Shown one piece after another: positions 27,478 through 35,381 of a DNA stretch of 35,381 nt. The number at the start of each line of letters is the position of its first letter. Position 1 is the first letter of the stretch. This DNA is from Alphaproteobacteria bacterium. Its GTDB lineage: Bacteria; Pseudomonadota; Alphaproteobacteria; SHVW01. The notes under the pieces were generated by a model, which did no database searches, was not told where the DNA came from, and worked only from the letters and a program-made list of their open reading frames with translations. Location: contig VGDO01000040.1 in assembly GCA_016869645.1 (NCBI GenBank), positions 1-35,381 on the forward strand, in the 5' to 3' direction. The position numbers and the translations under genes were made by a program.

Positions 27478-28419
27478 TTACAAAACACGGCGCGGATCGA
27501 GCGCATCGCGCAGCCCGTCGCCGATGAAGTTGATGGTCAACACGGTGAAAAAGATCGCCGCGCCGGGGAAAAGCGCCCAGTGCGGGGCGAAGTCGAGCAA
27601 GTCCTTGGCGTCGTAGAGCAGGCGCCCCCAGGTCGGGATGTCGGGCGGAAAACCAAGACCGAGGAAGGAAAGGGTTGATTCGGCGATAATGGCAATCGCG
27701 ACGTCGATGGTTGCGGCGACGATCACTGGTCCCATCGCGTTGGGCATGATGTGGCGGACGACCTGGCGCGGCACCGACGCGCCAAGCGCTCGAGCCGACT
27801 CGACGAACTCCTTCTCGCGCAGCGAGAAGAACTGCGCGCGCACCAGGCGCGCCACCGGCATCCAGCGGAAGCCGCCGATCACGACGACGATCAGCGCGAA
27901 GATGCCGAGCTCGGGTCCCGCGATCTGGCGCAGCGGGTCGCGAAAGAAGTAGATCAGCAGCAGCAGCAGCGGCAATTGGGGCAGCGACAGGAACAGATCG
28001 GCGAGCCACATCAGCGCGGCGTCGACGCTGCCGCGCGAGATACCGGCAATCGCGCCGATCAGCACGCCGACGCAGATCGCGATTGACATGGCGGCCAAGC
28101 CAACGGCGAGCGAGATGCGGCCGCCGTAGAGCATGCGCGCCAGCAGATCCTGGCCGAGATCATCGGTGCCGAGGGGGTGGCGCCAGGACGGCCCCTGCAG
28201 CTTGGCGGTGAAGTCGATGTCGTTGATCGGCACCGTCCAGATCATCGGGCCGAAGATCACCGCAAGGATCATGAAGCCCAATATGAAGCAGCTTGCGACC
28301 GCCAGACGATGCCGCCGAAAACGCCGCCACGCCTCGTAAGTCGGGGATACCGACTTGGGCCCGGCGCTGACCGCGAAGGTCGCGCTATCGATAGGAGATT
28401 CGAGGGTCGAGCCAGCCAT
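27478..28419 (-). CDS. Peptide ABC transporter permease, DppC-like
   Basis: A 313-residue inner-membrane permease. After a 30-residue cytoplasmic tail, the first helix (LAVASCFILGFMILAVIFGP) is followed by HPLGTDDLGQDLLARMLYGGRISLAVG, diagnostic of DppC. The EAA loop is EFVESARALGASVPRQVVRHIMPN. It ends in TINFIGDGLRDALDPRRVL. Its ATG at 28419 lies 35 bases inside the end of the upstream permease gene, and no good ribosome site is seen, which points to coupled translation. Confidence 0.92.
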   Translation of the reverse strand: MAGSTLESPIDSATFAVSAGPKSVSPTYEAWRRFRRHRLAVASCFILGFMILAVIFGPMIWTVPINDIDFTAKLQGPSWRHPLGTDDLGQDLLARMLYGGRISLAVGLAAMSIAICVGVLIGAIAGISRGSVDAALMWLADLFLSLPQLPLLLLLIYFFRDPLRQIAGPELGIFALIVVVIGGFRWMPVARLVRAQFFSLREKEFVESARALGASVPRQVVRHIMPNAMGPVIVAATIDVAIAIIAESTLSFLGLGFPPDIPTWGRLLYDAKDLLDFAPHWALFPGAAIFFTVLTINFIGDGLRDALDPRRVL

Positions 28420-29341
28420 AGAGGATATCCGCGACCAGGTTGAAGAAGATGACCAGGCACGAGAACACGAAGGTGACGGCCATGATGACCGGCGTGTCGT
28501 TCTTGATGATCGCGTCGATCAGCAGCGAGCCGATGCCGGGCACGCGAAAGATCTGCTCGGTGACGATGGCGCCGCCGAACACCGCGGGCATGCTGAGAGC
28601 GACCAGCGTGACCACCGGGATCAGCGCAGTGCGCACGACGTGCTTGGTGATCACGGCGCGCTCCGGCAATCCCTTTGCCCTTGCGGTGGTCACATAGTCC
28701 AGGCGAATCACGTCGAGCACCGAGGACCGCACATAGCGTGTCCACGATGCGCCCTGGAACAGGCCGAGCACGCAGATCGGCATGATTGACTGGCGCAAAT
28801 GCCCCCAATACCAGCGCCAGCCCGTCTCGTGGATGTCACGATAGACGAAAGGCAGCCAATCGAGGGTGATGCTGAACACCAGGATGAACAGCAGGCCGGT
28901 GAAGAAGGTCGGGAGCGAGAACCCGACGAAGGAGAACGTCGTGGCGATCTGGTCGAAGATCGAATAGGGCCGCGTCGCGGAGATGACGCCGACCGGTAGC
29001 GCCACCAGCAAGGCCAGGATCTGCGAGCTGCCAATGACAAACAACGTGGCCGGCAGCCTCTGCATGATCAGCACGTCGACATTGACGCGGCTGGCGAAGG
29101 AAAAACCCCAATCGCCCTTCAGCATCGCCGCCAGCCAGCGCAGGTATCGGATGTAGATCGGGTCGTCCATGCCGAAGCTGGCACGGATCGCCTGGCGCAC
29201 CTCCGGCGGGATTGCCGGATTGGTGGCGAGCTCGTCGAACGGATCGCCCGGCGCCATGGCCAGCACGGTGAATAGGATGACGCTGATACCGAGCAGGCTC
29301 GGTATCACGATGAATAGCCGCCGCAGAAGATACTGCTTCAA
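28385..29341 (-). CDS. Peptide ABC transporter permease, DppB-like
   Basis: A 318-residue inner-membrane permease. It has the DppB N-terminus KQYLLRRLFIVIPSLLGISV, then MAPGDPF, IRASFGMDDPIYIRYLRWL and GDWGFSF. The EAA loop is DYVTTARAKGLPERAVITKHVVR, and it ends in the ADILYGWLDPRISYR sequence typical of the family. The start is a TTG at 29341; no ATG is available at the expected family start, and the ribosome site is weak. It overlaps the DppC-like gene by 35 bases and is separated from the binding-protein gene by a strong stem-loop. Confidence 0.9.
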   Translation of the reverse strand: MKQYLLRRLFIVIPSLLGISVILFTVLAMAPGDPFDELATNPAIPPEVRQAIRASFGMDDPIYIRYLRWLAAMLKGDWGFSFASRVNVDVLIMQRLPATLFVIGSSQILALLVALPVGVISATRPYSIFDQIATTFSFVGFSLPTFFTGLLFILVFSITLDWLPFVYRDIHETGWRWYWGHLRQSIMPICVLGLFQGASWTRYVRSSVLDVIRLDYVTTARAKGLPERAVITKHVVRTALIPVVTLVALSMPAVFGGAIVTEQIFRVPGIGSLLIDAIIKNDTPVIMAVTFVFSCLVIFFNLVADILYGWLDPRISYR

Positions 29342-29365
29342 CGGATCAACCCGAGGACAGGAATG

Positions 29366-29407
29366 GCGCCGGCCGGCAGCGGGCGCTGATGACCAGCCGG
29401 CCGGCGC
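29366..29407 (-). promoter_or_regulatory. Strong stem-loop between the binding-protein and permease genes
   Basis: GCGCCGGCCGGC (29366-29377) and its exact reverse complement GCCGGCCGGCGC (29396-29407) form a 12-bp, all-GC stem with an 18-base loop, in the 82-base gap after the binding-protein stop. Similar elements in other binding-protein operons protect the upstream message or attenuate the downstream genes. There is no T-run, so it is more likely a stabiliser than a full terminator. Confidence 0.7.
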
Positions 29408-29423
29408 AGATCCCTATGCGATC

Positions 29424-31214
29424 TCAGGCGTCCTTATACCAATCCCTGAGGTTCCAGAGATCGTTGTCCCAACCGCTGATCGAGGTGTGCAGTTTGTTGA
29501 CGGCAACGCCGACGCGCGGACGGTAGACGACGGGAATAATGTACGGCGTGTTCACCAGGATCTCGTTCATCTTGATGAACATTCCAGCGCGCTTGACCGG
29601 ATCGAGCTCGCCCTGAGCTGCCCTGAACAGGTTGTCGTATTCCTGGTCGCGGATGCGCACCGCATTGCGGCCCAGCCACTTGTTCTCTTTGCTCGCGGCT
29701 TCCGACGAGATGAACTGGCCCATGAACACCTCCGGGTCCGGCTGCGTCATGGTCGTCGTGTACATCTGCATGTCGGCATAGAACTTCGGGAAGGTGTCCG
29801 GATTGGCCACGTCCGAGGAGAAGAACACGGTCGCCACCACCGACTTGATCTCGATGTCGATGCCGGCCTTCTGGCAGGCGGCCTTGACGATCGCCTGGTT
29901 CTTCTGGCGCGGTGCATTGGTCGAGGTCTGGTAGAGGTATTTGAGCTTGACCCCGCCCTTGGCCCGGATGCCGTCCGAACCGCGCGCCCAGCCGGCGTCA
30001 TCGAGCAGCTTGTTGGCCTTGTCGATGTTGAATTCGTAGGTGGTGGTCTTGGACCGGAAGCGCTCCGGGTTGTTGAGGAAGTTGGCCGTGGCGACGCCGG
30101 TGCGGCCGTAGATGTTGTCCTCGACGGCCTTGCGGTCGACCAGCAGCGCCATCGCCTTGCGCACCGCCGGATCGCTGAACGACGGGTGCTTGGTCTTCAG
30201 GCTCGAACGCTCGCCATCCACTTCCGTGTACGGATCCGTCTGGTTCATCGAAATGAACTCGACATTGCCGCCCGGCGTGATGGTGGTCACACCCTTGCCA
30301 GTGGCTTCCAGTCGCTTGAGGATCTCGTCCTCGACCTGCATGTTCCAGGCGTAGTCATACTCGCCGGTTTGCAGCACGGCGCGCGCGGCCGAGATGGCAT
30401 CGCCGCCGCCCTTCATCTCGATCGAGTCGAAATACGGGCGGTTTTCCATGTGGTAGTCGGTGTTGATCACACCGCGTACCAGGTCACCCGGCTTGAACTC
30501 GGCGAACTTGTAGGGGCCGGTGCCGACCGGCTTGAGGTTGGTCGGCGCTTCGCGCGACTTGGCGCCCGAATAGTCCTTGAACAGGTGCTTCGGGATGATC
30601 ATGCCGCGGGTGCCCACGAAGGCGTCGGCCCAGAACGGCGTCGGCTTCTCGAAGACCACCTTGACTGTAAAATTGTCGATCTTCTCGACCTGGATGCTCT
30701 TGTAGGCTTCCGAGGTCACGGTCGCGGTCGCCGGATCGCGCGAGTATTCCCAGTTGAATATGACGTCGTCAGCCGTGAACGGAGTGCCGTCGTGCCACTT
30801 CACGCCCTGCTTGAGCTTCCAGGTGACGGATTTGCCGTCGCGCGCCAGCGTGCCGTCTTCGAGGCTCGGGATCGAGGCCGCGAGGAAGGGGACGAGGTTG
30901 CCGTCGGGGTCCCAGCCGGCGAGCGCCTCGTAGAAGATGCGCGAGCCTTCCTGGTCCTTGGTGCCGTTGGCGAAATGCGGGTTCAGGAGGGTGGCACCCT
31001 GCCACCACAGCACCTTGAGGGCGCCGCCGCCGCCGCGCTTGGTCGGCTTATACTGCGAGGGAGCCGCCGCCTGGGCGACGCCCGAGTAGGTCAGCATCTG
31101 CTGGGCCAGCGGAGCCGTCAGACCCAGGGCGACCATGTGGCTCACGAACGCGCGCCGGGACAGTTTGCCCTGCTTCACGTCCTCAATGAGACCACGCAAC
31201 TCTTTCTCTTTCAT
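29424..31214 (-). CDS. Peptide ABC transporter substrate-binding protein (SBP_bac_5 family), Tat-type leader
   Basis: A 596-residue periplasmic solute receptor, first gene of the second importer. The leader has SRRAFVSHMVALGLTAPLA near residues 19-37, a twin-arginine pattern rather than a Sec signal. Mature SBP_bac_5 features follow: LVPFLAASIPS, SVTWKLKQGVKWHDGTPFTADDV, GTGPYKFAEFKPGD and DPAVRKAMALLVDRKAVED. ATG 31214 has AGGAGGG a few bases upstream. It is longer than the binding protein of the first cassette (596 against 536). Ligand unknown; peptides are most likely. Confidence 0.92.
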   Translation of the reverse strand: MKEKELRGLIEDVKQGKLSRRAFVSHMVALGLTAPLAQQMLTYSGVAQAAAPSQYKPTKRGGGGALKVLWWQGATLLNPHFANGTKDQEGSRIFYEALAGWDPDGNLVPFLAASIPSLEDGTLARDGKSVTWKLKQGVKWHDGTPFTADDVIFNWEYSRDPATATVTSEAYKSIQVEKIDNFTVKVVFEKPTPFWADAFVGTRGMIIPKHLFKDYSGAKSREAPTNLKPVGTGPYKFAEFKPGDLVRGVINTDYHMENRPYFDSIEMKGGGDAISAARAVLQTGEYDYAWNMQVEDEILKRLEATGKGVTTITPGGNVEFISMNQTDPYTEVDGERSSLKTKHPSFSDPAVRKAMALLVDRKAVEDNIYGRTGVATANFLNNPERFRSKTTTYEFNIDKANKLLDDAGWARGSDGIRAKGGVKLKYLYQTSTNAPRQKNQAIVKAACQKAGIDIEIKSVVATVFFSSDVANPDTFPKFYADMQMYTTTMTQPDPEVFMGQFISSEAASKENKWLGRNAVRIRDQEYDNLFRAAQGELDPVKRAGMFIKMNEILVNTPYIIPVVYRPRVGVAVNKLHTSISGWDNDLWNLRDWYKDA

Positions 31215-31444
31215 ATCGACCCTCCTGTTCAAGGTCGTGGCCGGTTCGACTCCACGCGCCTGCGGGCCCCGGTCACGACAATTGGCGCCATGTTAGCGAA
31301 TACCCATGCCGGAATCATCCGGTTCTTATCAAATGCTGGGAATGCGATTCGATGGCCGGGGCGGGCACGCCTCGGCTCCTTCAAATTAAGTCGTTGAAAT
31401 AACAACGATTGCCGCTTCCGTTGGAGCGCGGCCCGGCGTTCGCG

Positions 31445-32263
31445 TCAGATGATGGCGTGCCGAACCTTGGCGGAGAGCCACTCGCTGAGCAGCACCGTCG
31501 CCAGGATCACAAGCAGGATCAAGCTGACCTGTGGCCAGGCCAAGGTGTTGAGGGACGCTTCCAGTTGAAGGCCAAGGCCACCCGCGCCAACCAAGCCAAC
31601 GACGGCCGACTCGCGGATATTGATGTCCCAGCGGAAGACGGTGATGCCGGCAAAGGCCGGCATGATCTGGGGAACGATCGCGTAGTCCATCACCTGGGTC
31701 GGCCCGGCGCCGCTCGCGGTCACGGCCTCGACCTGGGTGACGTCGATCTCCTCGATTGCCTCGTAGAGCAGCTTGCCGATGAACCCGATGGATCGCAGCG
31801 CGATCGCGACGATGCCGGCCAGAACGCCGGGCCCGAGGATCGACACCAGCAGGAGCGCCCAAATCAGCGAGTTGATCGATCGCGACGACACGATGATCAG
31901 CAGCGCGACGGGCCGAACGAGGGTGACGCTGGGCGTCGTGTTGCGCGCCGCCAGGAATGCGACCGGCACGCCCATGATGACCGCCGCGAGCGTGCCGAGC
32001 GTAGCGATGTTGATCGTGTCCCACAGCGGCCACCAGAGCTTGGCCATGTAGTCCCAGCGCGGCGGCATCATCCGGTCGACAATGTCGGCCCCCTGCGTGG
32101 GCGCATCGGTGACGAACGACCAGATGGTGTCCGCGGTCATCAGCTGCCAGCAGGACACCGTGAGCGCAACCAGGGCGAACCAGCCGACCCAGCGCAGCAG
32201 CACCGCTCGCGGCGTGCGCAGCCGCCAGTCAAACCCGTCCTCGGCGGTCCTGATCACGGGCAT
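31445..32263 (-). CDS. phnE: Phosphonate/phosphite-type ABC transporter permease, PhnE (second copy)
   Basis: A 272-residue inner-membrane permease. The PhnE pattern is clear: DTINIATLGTLAAVIMGVPVAFLAARN, SRSINSLIWALLLVSILGPG, an EAIEEIDVTQVEAVTASGAGP coupling loop and FRWDINIRESAVVGLVGAGGLG, the family signature. Compared with the first copy, its N-terminal periplasmic segment (after the first helix) is longer and contains Trp residues. ATG 32263 lies two bases after the first phnE stop. Two different PhnE subunits probably pair as a heterodimer. A 230-base gap follows before the peptide-transporter operon. Confidence 0.9.
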   Translation of the reverse strand: MPVIRTAEDGFDWRLRTPRAVLLRWVGWFALVALTVSCWQLMTADTIWSFVTDAPTQGADIVDRMMPPRWDYMAKLWWPLWDTINIATLGTLAAVIMGVPVAFLAARNTTPSVTLVRPVALLIIVSSRSINSLIWALLLVSILGPGVLAGIVAIALRSIGFIGKLLYEAIEEIDVTQVEAVTASGAGPTQVMDYAIVPQIMPAFAGITVFRWDINIRESAVVGLVGAGGLGLQLEASLNTLAWPQVSLILLVILATVLLSEWLSAKVRHAII

Positions 32264-32265
32264 GG

Positions 32266-33081
32266 CTATTTGATGTGCCGGCGCACGACGCTGGAGGTGT
32301 ATTCGCAAGCCATCACGATCACGATGATGATCACCAGGATCGCGGCCGCGCTGTCGAACTCGTAGCGGTCGAGCGCAGTGTTCAGAGTTGCGCCGATGCC
32401 TCCGGCTCCGACGATACCGACCACCGCCGATTCGCGGAAATTGATGTCGAATCGATACATGCTGAGGCCAATCAGGCGGGGCATCACCTGCGGCTGCACG
32501 CCATAATTGACCAGTTGCAGCCAGGTGCCTCCGGTTGCGCGAATTGCCTCGGCCTGGCCGGGATCGATGTCTTCGATGTCTTCCGCCAGCAGCTTTGCCA
32601 GAAAGCCCATGGTCGACAGCGTCAGGGTCAGGAACCCGGCCAGCGGACCGAAGCCGACCATTGCCACGAACAGGATGGCGATGATGACCTCCTGGAAGCT
32701 GCGCGACACCGCGATGAAGGCGCGGCAGGCCAGATAGACGGGCAGCGGCGCCAGGTTGCGCGCCGCGCCGACGCCGATCGGAATGGAAAGCGCGATGCCG
32801 ATGGCGGTCGAGGTGACCGTCATGGTCAGGCTCTCGATCATGCCGTCCAGGATGTCGTCCCAGCGCGATACGAAATCGGGCTGGGCGAAGGCGATCAGGA
32901 AGCGCCAGCCGCGTTCCAGGCCCTCGCTCAGGCGCGCCCAATTGATCTCCAGGCTGCCGACAGAGAGGACCAGGTAAAGGACCGCACCGCCTGTGATCGC
33001 CCAGCGCAGCCACGTCCGCTCGATCAGCGGCGGCCGGCGCCAGACGGTGGGATAAGCGCGGGTCGCCGCCGCTGCCGTCAC
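32266..33081 (-). CDS. phnE: Phosphonate/phosphite-type ABC transporter permease, PhnE (first copy)
   Basis: A 271-residue inner-membrane permease. Key segments are [69 protein letters not shown] (coupling loop) and [19 protein letters not shown] 33081 overlaps the phnC stop by four bases (GTGA), so translation is coupled. It ends VVRRHIK, parallel to the second copy's KVRHAII, showing that the two are related by old duplication. Confidence 0.9.
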   Translation of the reverse strand: MTAAAATRAYPTVWRRPPLIERTWLRWAITGGAVLYLVLSVGSLEINWARLSEGLERGWRFLIAFAQPDFVSRWDDILDGMIESLTMTVTSTAIGIALSIPIGVGAARNLAPLPVYLACRAFIAVSRSFQEVIIAILFVAMVGFGPLAGFLTLTLSTMGFLAKLLAEDIEDIDPGQAEAIRATGGTWLQLVNYGVQPQVMPRLIGLSMYRFDINFRESAVVGIVGAGGIGATLNTALDRYEFDSAAAILVIIIVIVMACEYTSSVVRRHIK

Positions 33082-33917
33082 GTCAGGCCCGCCAAGCGTT
33101 CGCGTACGGGCTCGCCGTGGAGTGTCCTTGCCGTGGCGAGGGCGTCGTCATCGTCGTCACGTCTGATCGAGCGGGACCAGTCCTCCTCGCCGTAGATCAG
33201 GGTCAGCGTCTCGGGAGTCAGGCCCTGAGCGGCGCCATCGAACACGACGCGACCCTGGCGCAAGCCGACAATGCGCTGGACGAACATCTGCGCCAGGTTG
33301 ACATCGTGGATATTGACGATGGCGGCGAGCTGGCGCTCGGCGCAAACCTCGCAGATCAACCGCATGATCTGGCGTGAGGTCTTGGGATCGAGCGAGGCGG
33401 TGGGTTCGTCCACCAGCAGCATGTCGGGATCCTGCACCAGCGCGCGGGCGATGCCGACGCGCTGGCGCTGTCCGCCCGAGAGCGCGTCCGCGCGCTTGTC
33501 GACGTGATCCAACAGCCCGACGCGATCGAGTGTGGCGAACGCTTTGGCGACGTCGGCGGGCGGAAACCGACGCGTGAAACTGCGCCAGAACCCGACATAG
33601 CCGAGCCGGCCGGACAGCACGTTCTCCATGACGGTCAGGCGTTCGACCAGGGCGAATTCCTGGAAGATCATGCCCATCCGGCGCCGGGTCTGGCGCAGCG
33701 CCGCGCGGCCCAGGCCGGTTACCTCCTGGCCCTTCAGGGAGATCTGCCCGGCAGTCGGCTCGACCAGGCGGTTGATGCAGCGAATCAGCGTCGACTTGCC
33801 GGCGCCCGACGGCCCGATCAGTCCCATGACCTGCCCGGCCGGCACTTCGAGGTCGACATCGTGAAGCGCCAGATCTCCGGTCTTATACCGCTTGGTCAGT
33901 CCTTTGATCAGCAGCAT
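33078..33917 (-). CDS. phnC: Phosphonate/phosphite-type ABC transporter ATPase, PhnC
   Basis: A 279-residue nucleotide-binding subunit (from ATG 33917). Walker [10 protein letters not shown], the PhnC-specific Q-loop [22 protein letters not shown], signature LSGGQRQRV, Walker [13 protein letters not shown] and switch His in [10 protein letters not shown] are present. The family-length protein begins [10 protein letters not shown]. An earlier TTG at 33935 overlaps the phnD stop (TTGA) and has AAGGGA at good spacing. It could be the true start, adding six residues, and a GTG at 33950 is also in frame. The C-terminal 25 residues contain an unusual run of five Asp. Confidence 0.92.
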   Translation of the reverse strand: MLLIKGLTKRYKTGDLALHDVDLEVPAGQVMGLIGPSGAGKSTLIRCINRLVEPTAGQISLKGQEVTGLGRAALRQTRRRMGMIFQEFALVERLTVMENVLSGRLGYVGFWRSFTRRFPPADVAKAFATLDRVGLLDHVDKRADALSGGQRQRVGIARALVQDPDMLLVDEPTASLDPKTSRQIMRLICEVCAERQLAAIVNIHDVNLAQMFVQRIVGLRQGRVVFDGAAQGLTPETLTLIYGEEDWSRSIRRDDDDDALATARTLHGEPVRERLAGLT

Positions 33918-33931
33918 CGGCGATGCATGGA

Positions 33932-34897
33932 TCAACTCGTTCCCTTGCACGTGTACTTGACGCCCATTGCCTGATCGATGTCGCGCACGACCTGCCAGTG
34001 CTGCTTGTACGTGATGGGAATGAATTTCTGGGCAGGGGGCTCAGACTTCTCGAACTCCTTGAGCAGCGCCGTGCCTTCCCACTTGAACGTGAAGAACGCC
34101 TGCTTGACCTTGTCCGCCAACTCCGGCTTCAGATTGTGCGCGTAGCCGTAAGCCGTGGTCGGGAAGGTCTCCGACTTGTAGATCACCCTCAGCTGCTCGG
34201 CCTTGACCACGCCGCGCGCGATCATGCGGCCCTTCACTGAATTGGCGATGGCCGCGGCGGGATAGTCCTTGTTGGCGACGCCGATGATCGAATTGTCATG
34301 CTTGCCGGAGAACACGGGCGTGTAGTCCTGGCCGGGCATCAACTTGAATTTCTCCTGCAGAAGGGCCGAAGGCGCCTTGAAGCCGGAGTTCGACGTCTCC
34401 GCGGTGAACGCCATCTTCTTGCCCTTGATGTCCTCGACCTTGTCGACGCCGCTGCCGGGATACGTGATGATTTCCATCTCGTAGCCGAACTCGTTCTTGT
34501 TCGATGCCATCATGGCGAACGGCACGAAGCCCGCGCAATTGACGGCGAGCGGGTTCGACCCGGTGTTGAAGCCCGCGACGTGCAGGCGCCCGGCGCGCAT
34601 CGCCTCGATCTGGGCGGCGTTGGACTGGACGGGGTAGAACTGCACCTTCTTGCCCGTCCCCTTGGCGAGATGGTCGAGGAATTCCTGCCACACCTTGGCG
34701 TAGACCGCGGGGTCCTCGACCGGCGTGTACGCGAAGATCAACGTCGGCGGATCGACGAGCTGTTTGGCGTCGGTCGGCGCGTCGGCCACTAGGTCGCTGT
34801 TGGCATCCCTGTAGCGGCTGTCCAGCGCCCAGGCGGGCGCAGCCAGCGTCAGCGCGGCAATGCCGGCGGCGATCAGCGACAGGCGTGTTTCGTGCAT
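33932..34897 (-). CDS. phnD: Phosphonate/phosphite-type ABC transporter binding protein, PhnD
   Basis: A 321-residue periplasmic solute receptor. A Sec signal covers about residues 1-24 ([20 protein letters not shown]). The family pattern includes [33 protein letters not shown], an [20 protein letters not shown] segment, and [14 protein letters not shown], close to the TSNSG element that contacts the phosphonate oxygens in PhnD. ATG 34897 has GGGGAGG just upstream and is first in phnD-phnC-phnE-phnE. The ligand may be phosphonate, phosphite or a related compound; no C-P lyase or phosphite dehydrogenase is in view. Confidence 0.92.
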   Translation of the reverse strand: MHETRLSLIAAGIAALTLAAPAWALDSRYRDANSDLVADAPTDAKQLVDPPTLIFAYTPVEDPAVYAKVWQEFLDHLAKGTGKKVQFYPVQSNAAQIEAMRAGRLHVAGFNTGSNPLAVNCAGFVPFAMMASNKNEFGYEMEIITYPGSGVDKVEDIKGKKMAFTAETSNSGFKAPSALLQEKFKLMPGQDYTPVFSGKHDNSIIGVANKDYPAAAIANSVKGRMIARGVVKAEQLRVIYKSETFPTTAYGYAHNLKPELADKVKQAFFTFKWEGTALLKEFEKSEPPAQKFIPITYKQHWQVVRDIDQAMGVKYTCKGTS

Positions 34898-34951
34898 GGT
34901 TGCCTCCCCTGATGAAACGTCGTCATTTCTTTCTTCGATCGATCTTGAAAA

Positions 34952-34979
34952 GACATACAGGAAATTGCCGCGACTGCAA
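34952..34979 (-). promoter_or_regulatory. Candidate sigma-70 promoter for phnDCEE
   Basis: On the minus strand TTGCAG (34974-34979) and TATGTC (34952-34957) are separated by 16 bases, and a TG precedes the -10. This lies about 55 bases upstream of phnD in a locally AT-rich stretch. I see no clear Pho box. Confidence 0.35.
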
Positions 34980-35088
34980 ACGCAGCGACCGTATCCACGC
35001 GGTGGCATCAAGCCGGCGCATCGCGGCAGGCCGTTGCGAGCGCATGGCGGATCAGGCTGACCGACCGGGGGGCGCGGCGTCCGGCGCA

Positions 35089-35124
35089 AGAAAGGCCGCC
35101 GGCGTCACCGCCAGCGGCCTTTCT
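35089..35124. terminator. Terminator-like hairpin at the right edge
   Basis: AGAAAGGCCGC and GCGGCCTTTCT are perfect 11-bp complements around a 14-base loop that can itself pair (GGCG/CGCC). A-rich and T-rich arm ends allow action on both strands. It would stop a transcript entering from outside the window on the minus strand before the phn promoter, or a plus-strand one leaving it. Confidence 0.6.
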
Positions 35125-35294
35125 GAGATCTGGCTCCCCTTCGTAGTCAGTTTTCGAACCATCTGCCTCGCTCCACACCCGGAGATCACGGCGGTTCTCG
35201 CAGCTCTGCCAGGGGTGAGCGCTGGTGCTTGACCTAACCGATGTGACTGTCCGAATTGGCAAGATTTCCGCCCCCAATATCGGTGCTGCTTCGG

Positions 35295-35319
35295 ATGGAC
35301 CATCAATCTGATGGTGCAT
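35295..35319. promoter_or_regulatory. 25-base operator-like palindrome
   Basis: ATGGACCATCA and TGATGGTGCAT are inverted repeats with one mismatch in 11 positions, around ATC. The inner seven pairs are exact. The size and symmetry suit a dimeric helix-turn-helix regulator, but I do not recognise the site. AT-rich CATATATT lies 22 bases further right and might be a promoter element. Confidence 0.4.
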
Positions 35320-35381
35320 CTGAGGGCCTCCACACTGGACGCATATATTCCGAGCGTCCTGGTAGGGCCAGGATAGAAACG

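Larger units (their letters stand above)
34980..35381. other. Gene-free region at the right edge
   Basis: About 400 bases with no convincing coding sequence on either strand. Short open frames here lack ribosome sites and recognisable motifs. It holds the terminator-like hairpin at 35089-35124, the palindrome at 35295-35319, and a small TCCTGG/CCAGGA stem at 35357-35373. A gene may lie beyond the window edge on the right. Confidence 0.5.

Noticed and set aside
31242..31256. A tRNA T-loop-like GGTTCGACTCC
   Set aside because: The flanking arms do not pair as a T-stem, and no acceptor, D or anticodon stem is present upstream.
31309..31322. CCGGA-ATCA-TCCGG palindrome upstream of the second peptide operon
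   Set aside because: Five base pairs is too short to stand out in DNA this GC-rich, and no promoter element is positioned next to it.
29169..31397. A long plus-strand open frame (over 700 codons) opposite the second binding-protein gene
   Set aside because: It mirrors a clear SBP_bac_5 gene. In GC-rich DNA the antisense frame stays open by codon bias, and its protein has no family-like motifs.
35052..35333. Short minus-strand open frames at the right edge
   Set aside because: They have no ribosome site or recognisable motif and run through the terminator-like hairpin.

Overview
The window is a GC-rich, densely packed chromosomal segment. It very probably comes from an alphaproteobacterium, likely Rhizobiales or Rhodospirillales. 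The evidence is the codon bias, the DivJ/PleC-like PAS histidine kinase, the many GTG/TTG starts, two full dipeptide/oligopeptide ABC cassettes, and dispersed CCCTCCCCC-type hairpin repeats. The species assignment is inference. I see no rRNA, tRNA, CRISPR array, transposase, integrase or phage gene.

Left part (1-4303): the start of a Tat-exported cyclase-family gene with an in-frame amber codon; a divergent COG0523 (CobW-like) metallochaperone GTPase; a GNAT acetyltransferase convergent with and overlapping it; and a cysK-sseA pair (cysteine synthase plus 3-mercaptopyruvate sulfurtransferase).

First plus-strand run (4524-14129): a five-gene peptide-type ABC importer (binding protein, two permeases, two ATPases). 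It is followed by a soluble three-PAS histidine kinase without a partner regulator, a degenerate methyltransferase-like protein, and an SHMT-fold PLP enzyme that lacks the usual catalytic glutamate. Both ATPases of this importer lack the C-terminal cysteine-containing extension.

Middle (14173-25414): a GNAT/NUDIX pair on the minus strand. Then come a fused alpha/beta hydrolase-OsmC protein with SixA, a CYTH-CHAD protein (triphosphate/polyphosphate-type domains), a small orphan protein, a persulfide dioxygenase-rhodanese fusion, a methyltransferase-like/GSCFA pair, a minus-strand helical protein with a C-terminal tandem repeat, a four-helix membrane protein and a Tat-exported PhoD-type phosphatase.

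Right part (25416-34897, all minus strand): a second complete peptide ABC operon whose ATPases keep the C-terminal extension and whose binding protein is separated from the permeases by a strong stem-loop. Upstream of it is a phnDCEE phosphonate/phosphite-type importer without any C-P lyase gene in view. The last ~480 bases hold no convincing gene, but do hold a candidate promoter, a terminator-like hairpin and an operator-like palindrome.

Themes are nutrient import (peptides, phosphonate/phosphite), sulfur and persulfide handling, and phosphate chemistry. I did not find a system that is clearly new. The best candidates for something undescribed are the methyltransferase-like + SHMT-like pair, the methyltransferase-like + GSCFA pair, and the hydrolase-OsmC/SixA/CYTH-CHAD neighbourhood.
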